From: SHNJ01 sp964458615
GTDB taxonomy: Bacteria > Pseudomonadota > Alphaproteobacteria > SHNJ01
Assembly (NCBI GenBank): GCA_964458615.1
Contig: CAYWJR010000002.1
Coordinates: 1-64,000 of the forward strand
DNA length: 64,000 bases
Reading direction: 5' to 3'
Below are positions 44,214-53,108 of this stretch, piece after piece. The notes below the pieces were generated by a model, which was not told where the DNA came from, searched no databases, and saw only the letters and a list, made by a program, of their open reading frames with translations. Numbering within the stretch: the first letter of the stretch is position 1; each line of letters starts with the position of its first letter. The position numbers and the translations under genes were made by a program.

Positions 44214-44530
44214 AGTACTTTCCTTTATTATGAACGTTTGTTTTTGCCGGAATGGCGAAAACTTCCCTTGAGCATAGCGCTAAACCAGCGGATTCTGTCA
44301 TACGAATCCAGGTCGTAAACTCTTAGGCAAGCGCGGGGGGAAAGGACAGCATAAGCTACTTTCAACGACAATGCGGAAAGGCTTTGTTTAAAGTCCTTAT
44401 AGGCAAGTATCGGCCGACAAGCGGCACAAGCAAAAGCGTAGAGTTATCTAAACTCGCCCGCAATGTACCCAACAATCCCGTAAATAGCAAGCTTTAAAGG
44501 AAAATTACCCTGCCAATCGGCGGTTTGTGG
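44214..44530. other. Upstream region of the cold-shock gene
   Basis: 317 bases with no protein frame. Many csp genes have a long, structured, temperature-responsive leader, and this stretch is the right place and size. I see short complementary segments but no fold I would defend. Confidence 0.4.
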
Positions 44531-45829
44531 TTATTTGGGCGAATTGGGCACCAATTTGCGCACATAAACCGCGACAATCACGCTGATTGCCGATGTAATC
44601 AGAAATATTTGCGGCACGGTAAATTCGTACGCCAACAACCCCGCCATGAACAAAGACGCCAAAACCATAAATACCGCGTTAACCACATTATTTGCGGCGA
44701 CTATGCGGGCGCGATTGTCCGCCGCGCTGGATGATTGCAAAATGGCGTATAATGGCACGCTGAAAATTCCGCCCGATACCGCCAACATAAACATGGATGC
44801 GATAATTGCCCAACTTTTGCCATAGGCCATAAATTCCATAATCGTGTGTATATTTTCACTATGGCTATAACCGGCGCTGAAAAAATAAATTAAAAATCCG
44901 AATAACGCCATGCCGAATGCCCCTCCGGGAACATATTTCGCGCTGATTTCCGCGTGCAACAAACGGTGGCACCATAACGAACCAACCGCGATGCCGATCG
45001 AAAACGTCGCCATAAACAATGTCGCCAGTTCGCCATCGGCGCGCAAAACATTTTTGACATAATTGGGGAACATCGACAAAAACACCGATCCCACGAACCA
45101 AAGCCAGGAAATGCCCAATATCGACCGGTACAGGCGTTTATTCGCGCATGCCACACGGACGATCGGCAAACTGGCGCGCACGATATTGAAATTGATTTCA
45201 ATATCCGGGCTGGCCGCCGGTAGGGATTGGATTTTATAACTCAGCGCCCATGCGGCGATCGCCAATCCCACCAGCAACGCCGCGACATATTCCGGCCCGT
45301 CATTTTGCATCACCAACAATCCGCCGCAAATCGAACCCAGCAAAATCGCAACGAATGTCCCCGCTTCTATGTAACCGTTGGCGGCGATCAATTCATCCTG
45401 ATGCAACAATTCAGGCAAAAGGCTGAATTTGATCGGCCCGAAAAACGCCGATTGCGCGCCCAATAAGAACAGCATAACCATCATTGCATATGGGTTCGCG
45501 GCAATCAGGGAATATCCCGCACCCGCCACGAGAAATATTTCAATTAATTTAATGCGGCGGGTTAAAAACGGCTTTTCATATTTGTCCGCCAATTGCCCGG
45601 CTGTCGCTGAAAACAAAAAATACGGCAGAATAAAAATTCCGCCCGCCAGCGAAACCAACATCGCGCTGTCGATTCCGATTTTATCCGATAAAACGAATGT
45701 GACATAAATCAACAATGCGTTGCGGTACACATTGTCGGAAAATGCGCCGATAAATTGCACGGCGAATAAAGGCCAAAAACGCGGACTTAGAAACAGGCCA
45801 TTTTTTTCTTTTGCAACCGATTGTGACAT
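44531..45829 (-). CDS. MFS transporter, LplT-like (lysophospholipid transporter type)
   Basis: Twelve-TM major facilitator of 432 residues. FWPLFAVQFIGAFSDNVYRN near the N-terminus and LGAQSAFFGPIKFSLLPELL, then DELIAANGYIEAGTFVAILL are the LplT / Aas-N-terminal signatures. In Escherichia coli LplT flips lysophospholipids inward for reacylation by Aas; no acyltransferase domain or gene is present here, so the function is by homology only. ATG 45829 is the start. Monocistronic, divergent from the DUF1428 gene. Confidence 0.85.
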   Translation of the reverse strand: MSQSVAKEKNGLFLSPRFWPLFAVQFIGAFSDNVYRNALLIYVTFVLSDKIGIDSAMLVSLAGGIFILPYFLFSATAGQLADKYEKPFLTRRIKLIEIFLVAGAGYSLIAANPYAMMVMLFLLGAQSAFFGPIKFSLLPELLHQDELIAANGYIEAGTFVAILLGSICGGLLVMQNDGPEYVAALLVGLAIAAWALSYKIQSLPAASPDIEINFNIVRASLPIVRVACANKRLYRSILGISWLWFVGSVFLSMFPNYVKNVLRADGELATLFMATFSIGIAVGSLWCHRLLHAEISAKYVPGGAFGMALFGFLIYFFSAGYSHSENIHTIMEFMAYGKSWAIIASMFMLAVSGGIFSVPLYAILQSSSAADNRARIVAANNVVNAVFMVLASLFMAGLLAYEFTVPQIFLITSAISVIVAVYVRKLVPNSPK

Positions 45830-45955
45830 GTATTAACCATAAGAATGCAACAGGCAATAGTCAAACATGATCCCATGTTTTCACATTGAAAATTATGCCC
45901 GCCTATGCCATAGGGTTAAATAATTCAGTAAACCGCAGCCCGCAAGGAGATGCCC

Positions 45956-46315
45956 ATGCCCTATGTCGATGGATTTGTATTGTGCGTTCCAAAGAAAAAA
46001 TTGAAAAATTACCGTCAAATCGCCCTGAAGGCCGGAAAGTTATGGCGCGAGCACGGCGCATTGCAATATTGGGAATGCGCTGGCGACGATTTGAACGTTA
46101 AGTTCGGCATCCCGTTTCCAAAATTGGCGAAACCGAAAAACGGCGAAACGGTATTTTTTTCCTGGATTGTTTTTAAATCCCGCGCGCACCGCGACCGCGT
46201 CAACAAAGCCGTCATGAAAGACAAACGCATGGCGCAAATGATGGATCCAAAATCCATGCCGTTCGATTGCAACCGGATCAGTTATGGCGGATTCAAACCC
46301 ATAATAAATTTATAA
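45956..46315 (+). CDS. DUF1428 (YbaA-like) protein
   Basis: A 119-residue protein: MPYVDGFVLCVPKKKLKNYR, then ALQYWECAGDDLNVKFGIPF, TVFFSWIVFKSRAHRDRVNK and MPFDCNRISYGGFKPII. The ferredoxin-like alpha-beta-barrel blocks are those of DUF1428. Function unknown. AAGGAG sits six bases before ATG 45956, so I prefer it to ATG 45950. A PhnA-like gene follows 27 bases later. Confidence 0.9.
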   Translation: MPYVDGFVLCVPKKKLKNYRQIALKAGKLWREHGALQYWECAGDDLNVKFGIPFPKLAKPKNGETVFFSWIVFKSRAHRDRVNKAVMKDKRMAQMMDPKSMPFDCNRISYGGFKPIINL

Positions 46316-46342
46316 GAATCATTATTTTAGAAAGAAACGCGA

Positions 46343-46564
46343 ATGGATGACATTATCATCAAAGATTCGAACGGAAACATATTGAAAGAAGGCGATACCG
46401 TTCTGGTTATCAAAGATCTAAAAGTAAAAGGATCTTCGTCCGTGGTTAAACGCGGCACCAAGGCCGCGAATATCCGCCTGTGTTCGGATGCGCGGCATAT
46501 CGAATCCAGCAGCAAAGAAGTCAAAGGATTGATGCTGGACGCCAGTTTTTTAAAGAAAGTTTAA
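46343..46564 (+). CDS. PhnA/YjdM C-terminal domain protein (lacks zinc ribbon)
   Basis: A 73-residue protein IIIKDSNGNILKEGDTVLVI, then KDLKVKGSSSVVKRGTKAAN, IRL and DASFLKKV. This is the C-terminal domain of PhnA/YjdM, a protein once tied to phosphonate use but of unknown role. The N-terminal zinc ribbon of full-length proteins (about 110 residues) is missing, and there is no sign of it upstream; stand-alone domains exist in other genomes. Followed at once by a terminator. Confidence 0.88.
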   Translation: MDDIIIKDSNGNILKEGDTVLVIKDLKVKGSSSVVKRGTKAANIRLCSDARHIESSSKEVKGLMLDASFLKKV

Positions 46565-46592
46565 AAAAAGCCCTGCGCGATGCGGGGCTTTT
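46564..46592 (+). terminator. Rho-independent terminator of the phnA-like gene
   Basis: A-run, stem GCCCTGC / GCGGGGC with one wobble pair, then TTTTT. It begins at the last base of the stop codon. Confidence 0.85.
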
Positions 46593-46626
46593 TAATTTTT
46601 GCCAGCAACTAATTCCAGCAATTAAT

Positions 46627-47067
46627 TTATGCGGCGCGTTTTGCGGATTCTTTGCCGTTTACTTGCAATGTAACCGGAATATTGCCGCGCGTTGCCTTGG
46701 AATACGGGCAAAATTGATGCGCGGCGTGAACCAAACTTTCGGCCGCGGCGTGATCCATTCCGGGAATTTCAACGTTCAAAGTCACCGCCAGCGAAAATCC
46801 ATCGTCGCCCTGATTCAAACTGACCGACGAATTGATGGTGGCATTGTCAGCCGATTGACCTTGTTGGCGCGCAATATATGCCAATGCGCCGCCGAAACAC
46901 GCCGCGTAACCGCATGCGAATAATTGTTCGGGATTGGTCGTGCCGGGTTTTGCGTTGGGTGCGCCGGGCGAAGCCAATTGAAAACGCAGCGCGCCATCGG
47001 TTGTTTCGGATACGCCGTTGCGTCCGCCGGTCGATTTGGCCTGTGCTGTATATAATGTTTTTGTCAT
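46627..47067 (-). CDS. ohr: Organic hydroperoxide resistance protein Ohr
   Basis: Ohr-type thiol peroxidase of 146 residues. MTKTLYTAQAKSTGGRNGVS, then GTTNPEQLFACGYAACFGGA with the peroxidatic Cys and AHQFCPYSKATRGNIPVTLQ with the resolving Cys in the Ohr pattern. It reduces organic hydroperoxides using lipoylated-protein electrons. ATG 47067 follows GGAG by six bases; the frame's first ATG at 47118 lies inside the operator and is rejected. Divergent from the pirin gene across a palindrome. Confidence 0.95.
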   Translation of the reverse strand: MTKTLYTAQAKSTGGRNGVSETTDGALRFQLASPGAPNAKPGTTNPEQLFACGYAACFGGALAYIARQQGQSADNATINSSVSLNQGDDGFSLAVTLNVEIPGMDHAAAESLVHAAHQFCPYSKATRGNIPVTLQVNGKESAKRAA

Positions 47068-47116
47068 ATCAATCTCCGTTGCGTGATTATTGAAAACTGG
47101 GTTATCATACCGATTC

Positions 47117-47136
47117 ATCGTATAAATTCATACGAT
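47117..47136. promoter_or_regulatory. Palindromic operator between ohr and pirin genes
   Basis: ATCGTAT-N6-ATACGAT, perfect 7-bp arms, in the 94-base divergent region. OhrR (MarR family) sites in other bacteria are palindromes of this size, though of other sequence. No MarR gene is in the window. Confidence 0.65.
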
Positions 47137-47161
47137 TTTAATATTACAAATTAATGGCTAT

Positions 47162-48022
47162 ATGATCGATCAAATTATCATACCCCGCACCCATGACATC
47201 GGCAATTTCGAGGTTCGGCGCGCATTGCCGTCGCGGCAAAAACGCATGGTGGGCCCGTTTATATTTTGGGACGAAATGGGGCCAGGGGAATTTTTAACCG
47301 GCCAGGGCGTCGATGTGCGCCCCCACCCGCATATCGGGCTTTCGACCCTGACGTATTTATTCGATGGCGAATTAATGCACCGCGACAGTTTGGGTGTCAA
47401 TCAAACCATACGGCCAGGCGACGTGAATCTAATGACGGCGGGACGAGGTATCGTGCATTCCGAACGCACGGGACAAAACACCCGCAACAACCCGCACCGT
47501 CTGCATGGCATACAATCCTGGCTGGCGTTGCCGATTGCATACGAAGACGGCAATCCGGATTTTACCCATATTGCCAAAGACGATTTTCCGATTATTCATG
47601 AACGCGAATTCGACATGCGTTTGATCGCCGGCAATTTATTCGGGCGAAAATCGCCGTTCCAATTCCCTCACGATACATTATATGCGGATATGCGGTTACG
47701 CGCGGGATGCAAATTTTCCATTCCAACCGATGCCGAAGAATTGGCGGTATATCCGTTATCCGGAAAAATTAAAATCGGCGACAGTATTTATGACCCGATG
47801 CAATTGTTGGTATTGCATTCGAAATCGAATACAACAATTCACGCGCAAACCGATTGTCACCTGATGATATTTGGCGGCGCGGTCATGGATGCGCCGCGTC
47901 ATATTTGGTGGAATTTCGTATCCAGTTCCAAATCGCGATTGGAACAGGCGAAAGACGATTGGAAAAACGGCCGTTTCCCAATTGTGCCGGGAGAAACCGA
48001 ATTTATCCCCCTGCCCGAATAA
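47162..48022 (+). CDS. Pirin family protein
   Basis: Bicupin of 286 residues. N-terminal cupin: RRALPSRQKRMVGPFIFWDE, then VRPHPHIGLSTLTYLFDGEL, and MHRDSLG, INPGDVNLMTAG-like (IRPGDVNLMTAGRGIVHSER), RLHGIQSWLALP. The metal-binding His/Glu set (HPHIGL, Glu, HSE) is present. Some bacterial pirins act as quercetinases or bind metabolic enzymes; the role here is unknown. Starts downstream of the palindrome and is followed by an OsmC gene, suggesting an oxidant-induced group. Confidence 0.93.
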   Translation: MIDQIIIPRTHDIGNFEVRRALPSRQKRMVGPFIFWDEMGPGEFLTGQGVDVRPHPHIGLSTLTYLFDGELMHRDSLGVNQTIRPGDVNLMTAGRGIVHSERTGQNTRNNPHRLHGIQSWLALPIAYEDGNPDFTHIAKDDFPIIHEREFDMRLIAGNLFGRKSPFQFPHDTLYADMRLRAGCKFSIPTDAEELAVYPLSGKIKIGDSIYDPMQLLVLHSKSNTTIHAQTDCHLMIFGGAVMDAPRHIWWNFVSSSKSRLEQAKDDWKNGRFPIVPGETEFIPLPE

Positions 48023-48049
48023 CAACCACGATCACTAGGAATTAAAATT

Positions 48050-48445
48050 ATGTCCGATGAAACAACCGCCCAAATTTCTGAAAACGGCAACAGTGATTTT
48101 GCCGTCACCATTGCCGTGTCCGGCCACACCATTATTGGCGATGAACCCGAATCCAAAGGCGGCAAAGACACAGGGCCTGCCCCGTATGATTTATTAACCG
48201 CTGCCTTGGGCGAATGCACCGCCATGACCATCCGTTGGTATGCGAAACAAAAAAATTGGCCGTTGGACAAGGTGGATGTAACTGTTACGCACCGCAAAGA
48301 CAACAAAACCGATATATTCACCAAATCGATCACGATTCATGGCGATCGATTATCCGATGAACAACGGCAAAAATTGATGGAAATATCCGCGAAATGCCCG
48401 GTGCAACGCACATTAGAAGGTACGCCGGTTATTCAAACTGCATAG
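48050..48445 (+). CDS. OsmC family protein
   Basis: A 131-residue OsmC-like protein: KDTGPAPYDLLTAALGECTA with the first active-site Cys, and SAKCPVQRTLEGTPVIQTA with the second. The CPVQRTL ending marks the YhfA/OsmC branch, not Ohr. Likely a thiol peroxidase for organic or fatty-acid hydroperoxides. 27 bases after the pirin gene, so the pair is an operon. Confidence 0.93.
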   Translation: MSDETTAQISENGNSDFAVTIAVSGHTIIGDEPESKGGKDTGPAPYDLLTAALGECTAMTIRWYAKQKNWPLDKVDVTVTHRKDNKTDIFTKSITIHGDRLSDEQRQKLMEISAKCPVQRTLEGTPVIQTA

Positions 48446-48456
48446 AGCCGGAGAGT

Positions 48457-48783
48457 TTATCTGGTTTTCCAACCGCCGGCCGGGGATTCGTACAAAGAAC
48501 CTGGCGCCAGACCATTGATAATTTGTTCCGCCGCGATGCGGCCAACAACATCGACTGGCTGGCCGTTTTGTTTGGAAATGCGTTCATATTCCTGGCGGCG
48601 TTTGGCGTTTACCGATTGAACCAGATCATTCGCATCCGGCGACGATTTTACAACGGCTGTGTAACCGTTTAATTTTTCGCCGATCATTCCGGATTTTCTG
48701 GCTTGTTGTAAATCCATGGCAACAGCAGGCATAGCGATCAGCGCCACAAACAATACCGCCATTAAAAACAATTTTTGTTTCAT
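48457..48783 (-). CDS. ydbL: YdbL (DUF1318) periplasmic protein
   Basis: A 108-residue secreted protein: signal MKQKLFLMAVLFVALIAMPA (cut AVA-M), then MDLQQARKSGMIGEKLNGYT, LVQSVNAKRRQEYERISKQN and VGRIAAEQIINGL, all YdbL blocks. In Escherichia coli YdbL is the third member of the YdbH-YnbE-YdbL set and modulates it. The frame's first ATG 48858 lies inside ynbE, so ATG 48783 is used. Confidence 0.92.
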   Translation of the reverse strand: MKQKLFLMAVLFVALIAMPAVAMDLQQARKSGMIGEKLNGYTAVVKSSPDANDLVQSVNAKRRQEYERISKQNGQPVDVVGRIAAEQIINGLAPGSLYESPAGGWKTR

Positions 48784-48793
48784 ATGATTCCTC

Positions 48794-48988
48794 TTAGAAG
48801 ATGTCTTTGTTTTTAGCGATCGATTGTTTAACGTCTTTTTCGATTTCAACCTTAACATGGTGTTCGATATTGACGTTCAAATTGATTTCAATAGGTTTGT
48901 CCGGCGCCTGAAGTTGTACTGTCGGCGTACAAGCGCCCAGCAATACAATCGGCAGGCACAAAATCAATTGGTGAATATTATGGCGCAT
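48794..48988 (-). CDS. ynbE: YnbE family lipoprotein
   Basis: A 64-residue outer-membrane lipoprotein: MRHNIHQLILCLPIVLLGAC with lipobox LGAC, then PTVQLQAPDKPIEINLNVNI and EHHVKVEIEKDV. The INLN(V/M)-I motif forms beta strands that extend YdbH in the family. Overlaps the end of ydbH by 11 bases. Confidence 0.92.
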   Translation of the reverse strand: MRHNIHQLILCLPIVLLGACTPTVQLQAPDKPIEINLNVNIEHHVKVEIEKDVKQSIAKNKDIF

Positions 48989-50340
48989 GAATATCCTGTT
49001 GCAAAAAATGTTCGGGATTGGACAACGGCATGATGCTGGTCTTGATTAGATCTAGCACATCTCCGGTCAAATTCAAGTTCAGCTTTACTGGCCTGCCATT
49101 GTAAACATCATTATTTTTCGCTTCGATCGTCAGCCGTAAAATCGCCTTATTTTGCGCGTCGTTATCGACGTCGATTGCCAGGTGGCTATATTCCAATTTC
49201 TGCAATATGGCGCGAACGATTTCAATTTGCGCATTATCGCCTGGAATCAATGATGGATCGACCGATATGGTTCCTGTTTCCCCTGCTTGCAGTCTGCCTT
49301 TGGCGATGCGAATCTGGCCGTTTTTTCCAAATATGATCGGCACAGATCCAGACACCGACCCAGTCGCTGCGATTTTCTGCCCCGCCGCAGCGCCCAGCAA
49401 ATCGCCCAACGAAATATTTTGCAATTCCAAATTGGCCTTCATGTCGCGTTTTTCACCAATTGGGACGGATATATCTTTGGCGAATAATTTTCCGCCCGCA
49501 AATGGAAATTGGGCGTATGCAATAATCAATTCCGGCGTTTTTTTGGAATCTATGGGATATTTAATTCGAAACCTGGATTCGTATAATTGATCTTTGCTGA
49601 ATATCTTGCCCGTGACGGTTATATTGTCCGCTTGCGCGGCAATCGTTCCTGACGCACCAAGCGGCGGGATGTTGTATGGCGCCTTGGTCAATGCGATTTC
49701 ACGAATGTTCCAATTGCCATTCCATTGATTGTTTGCCGTATCCAACGCCGCATCCAATTTTGCATCCATTACATTCGCGCCATAATTCTGCCAAACGAGA
49801 GCGATCAGATCAGCCGTGTAAACTAGATTCGGAACATCCGATATTTTTAAATCGGCGTTCAGCGGCATGTGGATATTCCATTCATCCGCCTTGACAGAAA
49901 TATTGCTGTCCTTGATGCCGAATGCGCCGAATTTATTAAAATAATCCGCCGTTGTTGGTATCGCAAACTGACTTGGCCGGGATTGATCCGGGATTTTCAA
50001 CCCGGATATTTGCCACGCCCCGTCTTTCTGCATGATTTCCAACGACAATCCACGCATATTCAATTGTTCAATGCGCCCGTGCCATAAATCCGTTATGGAA
50101 TATTCTGCCCTAATGTTTTCAAGCGTGATCGCGGGGTCAGATCCAAATGACAATTCGCCAATTTCAATTTCGTGCCAATCGGCGGAAAGAACCGATAATG
50201 TTACATCGCCCCACCCTTGGTTTGAAATTATACGTTTCAATTGGGTTTCAATCACCGGCTTCCATGGAAAAAAATACCGCCCCAGCCGCAATTGCGACGG
50301 TTATTAATGCCAATATCGTGAATAATTTGCTATATTTCAT
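48978..50340 (-). CDS. ydbH: YdbH-like AsmA/TamB-type lipid-transport protein, frameshifted near N-terminus
   Basis: Envelope-spanning protein of the AsmA-like group which, with YnbE, moves phospholipid to the outer membrane. From base 50291 the main frame (437 codons, TTG start) reads RYFFPWKPVIETQLKRIISN and ends DVLDLIKTSIMPLSNPEHFL. It lacks a membrane anchor. A good anchor, MKYSKLFTILALITVAIAAG then AVFF, starts at ATG 50340 in another frame. Removing one T from the T7 run (bases 50268-50274) joins them as AVFFPWKPVIE. So a one-base insertion or homopolymer sequencing error is likely. Length (about 450 residues) is short compared with E. coli YdbH, as in many alphaproteobacteria. Confidence 0.82.
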
Positions 50341-50411
50341 GCGCGATCAAGGGTATGTGATTCACCACCCATGTACCATAACTTTTCAATATCGAACAGA
50401 CGAACGATGTC

Positions 50412-51227
50412 ATGCCGAACCACGAAGACACAATCACCAGCCTGCAAAACCCGTTAATCAAACAGGTGGCGGCATTAAAATTGAAAAAACACCGCGACGA
50501 GAGCGGTTTTTTCTTGGCAGAGGGATTGCGCGCCGCCATTTTGGCGGTTAATTCCGGCAACCATACCGCCGAATACTTGATTTTAGATCAATCGCAATCG
50601 GGCACCGATCCGCAAATTGCGCAGGTAAAAAAAACCGCCCAAACAAAAAAAATACGTACCGTCATTGTCAATCACAATGTAATGAAAAAAATATGCGGCC
50701 GCGACAACCCGCCCGCCGCCGCCGCAATCGCGCGCCAGCATTTTACTGATGCTGGGAAAATGTTGCAAAATATGCAAAAATGCGTTGTGGTGTTAGACAA
50801 TATCCGCGATCCGGGAAATTTGGGAACCGTGATCCGAACTGGCGATGCACTGGCAATTGATGGAATCATTATTCTGAATCCATCTTGCGACCCTTATTCC
50901 ACTGAATGCGTGCGCGGCACGATGGATTCCATTTTTCATATTCCCATCGCCAAATGCACCGGGGACGAATTCATCGATCTGTGCAAAATTCATAAACGGC
51001 GCATTATCGGCACCGCATTGCAAAACGCCGCCGATTTCCGCGATATTCCATATAAACAGCCATTTTGCCTGTTGATGGGCAGCGAGCAAAACGGGCTGCC
51101 CAAAAATTTAATCGCGGCGTGCGACCATCTGGCTAAATTGCCGATGACTGGCAAGGCGGAATCGCTAAATCTGGCCGTGGCCGCCGGCATCATGATGTAC
51201 GCCGCGTTAGAGCCGTGGAAAAAATAA
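50412..51227 (+). CDS. TrmH/SpoU family RNA 2'-O-methyltransferase
   Basis: SPOUT methyltransferase of 271 residues. N-terminal substrate-binding domain ITSLQNPLIKQVAALKLKKH, then GFFLAEGLRAAI, and the knotted catalytic domain: VVVLDNIRDPGNLGTVIRTG (motif 1), FCLLMGSEQNGLPKNLIAAC (motif 2), KLPMTGKAESLNLAVAAGIM (motif 3). All conserved residues (Arg, Glu, Asn) are present. It methylates rRNA or tRNA at a site not decidable from sequence. Gap of 21 bases to uup. Confidence 0.93.
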   Translation: MPNHEDTITSLQNPLIKQVAALKLKKHRDESGFFLAEGLRAAILAVNSGNHTAEYLILDQSQSGTDPQIAQVKKTAQTKKIRTVIVNHNVMKKICGRDNPPAAAAIARQHFTDAGKMLQNMQKCVVVLDNIRDPGNLGTVIRTGDALAIDGIIILNPSCDPYSTECVRGTMDSIFHIPIAKCTGDEFIDLCKIHKRRIIGTALQNAADFRDIPYKQPFCLLMGSEQNGLPKNLIAACDHLAKLPMTGKAESLNLAVAAGIMMYAALEPWKK

Positions 51228-51248
51228 CCATGGGCGTAAAATAATATC

Positions 51249-53108
51249 ATGAGTGCGGATTTAATCCTGAGCGTACAAAACGCATCCATCCGGTTCGGCA
51301 AAAACATCTTGTTCGAAGATTTGACGTTTCACATCAACCGGCGCGATAAAATATGTCTGGTCGGTAAAAACGGCACCGGCAAGACCACGTTGATGAATAT
51401 TATCACCAACAGCATCGAATTGGACGGCGGCGAACGTTGGATTTATCAAGGCACCAGCATCGGATACCTGCAACAGGAAATTTTGCCCAAGGCCGGCCAG
51501 ACAGTAAAAGAATTTTTGTTCGAACAATTGCCCGCCGATCAACAAACGCCTGAAAATAGTTACAAGGTGGAAATGGTCGCCGATAAACTGCAATTGGAAA
51601 TCGGCGCGAAAGTGGAAAAATTATCCGGCGGTCAAATACGCCGCGCCGCGCTGGCGCGCGCGTTGATCGAAGAACCGGACATATTGCTGCTGGACGAACC
51701 GACCAACCATTTGGATTTGGGCGCGATCGAATGGTTGGAACAATATCTTAAAAATTACCGTGGCGCGTTGATATGCGTCAGTCACGATAAGAAATTTCTG
51801 GCCAATGTTTCGGATCGCGTATTCTGGCTGGATCGCGGCAAATTGAAATTCAGCCCGCGCGGATTCGAACATTTCGACGAATGGTCGGAAATGTTGTTGG
51901 AACAAGAAGAACGCGAATTGGCCAATCGGCAAAAGATATTGGATCAAGAAATCGCCAAGGCTAGCCGCGGGGTGCGCGCGCGGCGCAAACGGAATGTACG
52001 GCGTTTGGAATCCATCAAATTGGAACAAGAACGGTTGAAACGCGATAAAAACGCATTGAATCGCATGTTGGCGAAAATAGAATTCGAAGAAATGGAAATC
52101 GAAGGAACATCGAAAAATGTCGCGGAGTTTTTTAACGTGCATAAAAAATTCACCGACTCCGACGGTGAAAAAACCATATTGAACAAATTCAGCCTGCGCA
52201 TTCAACGCGGCGACCGTATCGGAATTTTGGGAAAAAACGGATCCGGCAAAACCACTTTCTTGCAATTGCTGACCGGCGAAATTGCGCCCGACATGGGCAA
52301 AGTAAAATTGGCCAAAGACATCGAATTTTCTTACTTTGACCAAAAGCGCCGTGATTTAAATCACCAAGCCACATTATGGGGCACGTTATGCCCCAATGGC
52401 GGCGACCACATCAATGTAATGGGAAAACCCCGGCATGTTTATGGATATTTAAAAGATTTCTTGTTCGACCCCGCGATGGCGTTGCAATTGGTCGGCACGT
52501 TGTCGGGCGGGCAAAAAAACCGCCTGATGCTGGCCAAAGTTTTGGCAAACCCGAAAAGTTTCCTGATTCTGGATGAGCCCACAAACGATTTAGACATGGA
52601 CACGTTGGACATGTTGGAAGAAATATTGGCGAATTACCAAGGCACATTGGTGGTTGTCAGCCATGATCGCGATTTTTTGGATCAGACCGTTACCAAGATA
52701 TTGGCGTTCGAAGGCAATGGGATCGTCGAAGGATATATCGGCGGATACACCGATTATTTGAACAAACGCGCCGAACAAAACATTAAAACCAAACCTGTGC
52801 CTGCGGACAAATCAAAATCCCCCGCCCCTGCGAAATCAATTGCGCCGCAACCGGCCGCTCGGCAAAAAATGTCGTATAAATTGATTTATGAATTGCAGCA
52901 ATTGCCGAAAATTATAGAAAAATTGGAACAAGACATCGTATCGTTGCAAAATCAAATCCAAAATTACGATTCCGCAACCACAAGCCAGCAAGAATTCGCC
53001 GATTTAACCAAACGCCTTGGCGACGCGACCCAGCAATTGGAACAAGCCGAAGAACGTTGGGTTGAATTAGAAGATATGCGCGCGGCAAACGAAGCGGTTA
53101 CCAATTAA
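51249..53108 (+). CDS. uup: ABC-F ATPase, Uup-like
   Basis: Tandem ATPase of 619 residues. Cassette 1: CLVGKNGTGKTTLMNIITNS, LSGGQIRRAALARALIEEPD, LLLDEPTNHLDLGAIEWLEQ. A basic linker helix EIAKASRGVRARRKRNVRRL follows. Cassette 2: GILGKNGSGKTTFLQLLTGE, LSGGQKNRLMLAKVLANPKS, LILDEPTNDLDMDTLDMLEE. The C-terminal coiled coil (SYKLIYELQQLPKIIEKLEQ) is the Uup DNA/ribosome-binding tail. In E. coli Uup affects transposon excision and ribosome or replication intermediates. ATG 51249 follows the TrmH gene; its last bases overlap the convergent regulator gene. Confidence 0.93.
   Translation: MSADLILSVQNASIRFGKNILFEDLTFHINRRDKICLVGKNGTGKTTLMNIITNSIELDGGERWIYQGTSIGYLQQEILPKAGQTVKEFLFEQLPADQQTPENSYKVEMVADKLQLEIGAKVEKLSGGQIRRAALARALIEEPDILLLDEPTNHLDLGAIEWLEQYLKNYRGALICVSHDKKFLANVSDRVFWLDRGKLKFSPRGFEHFDEWSEMLLEQEERELANRQKILDQEIAKASRGVRARRKRNVRRLESIKLEQERLKRDKNALNRMLAKIEFEEMEIEGTSKNVAEFFNVHKKFTDSDGEKTILNKFSLRIQRGDRIGILGKNGSGKTTFLQLLTGEIAPDMGKVKLAKDIEFSYFDQKRRDLNHQATLWGTLCPNGGDHINVMGKPRHVYGYLKDFLFDPAMALQLVGTLSGGQKNRLMLAKVLANPKSFLILDEPTNDLDMDTLDMLEEILANYQGTLVVVSHDRDFLDQTVTKILAFEGNGIVEGYIGGYTDYLNKRAEQNIKTKPVPADKSKSPAPAKSIAPQPAARQKMSYKLIYELQQLPKIIEKLEQDIVSLQNQIQNYDSATTSQQEFADLTKRLGDATQQLEQAEERWVELEDMRAANEAVTN

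Noticed and set aside
37146..53108. The two ABC-F genes as a segmental duplication or assembly copy
   Set aside because: Their sequences differ throughout, in linker and C-terminal tail, so they are distinct paralogues.
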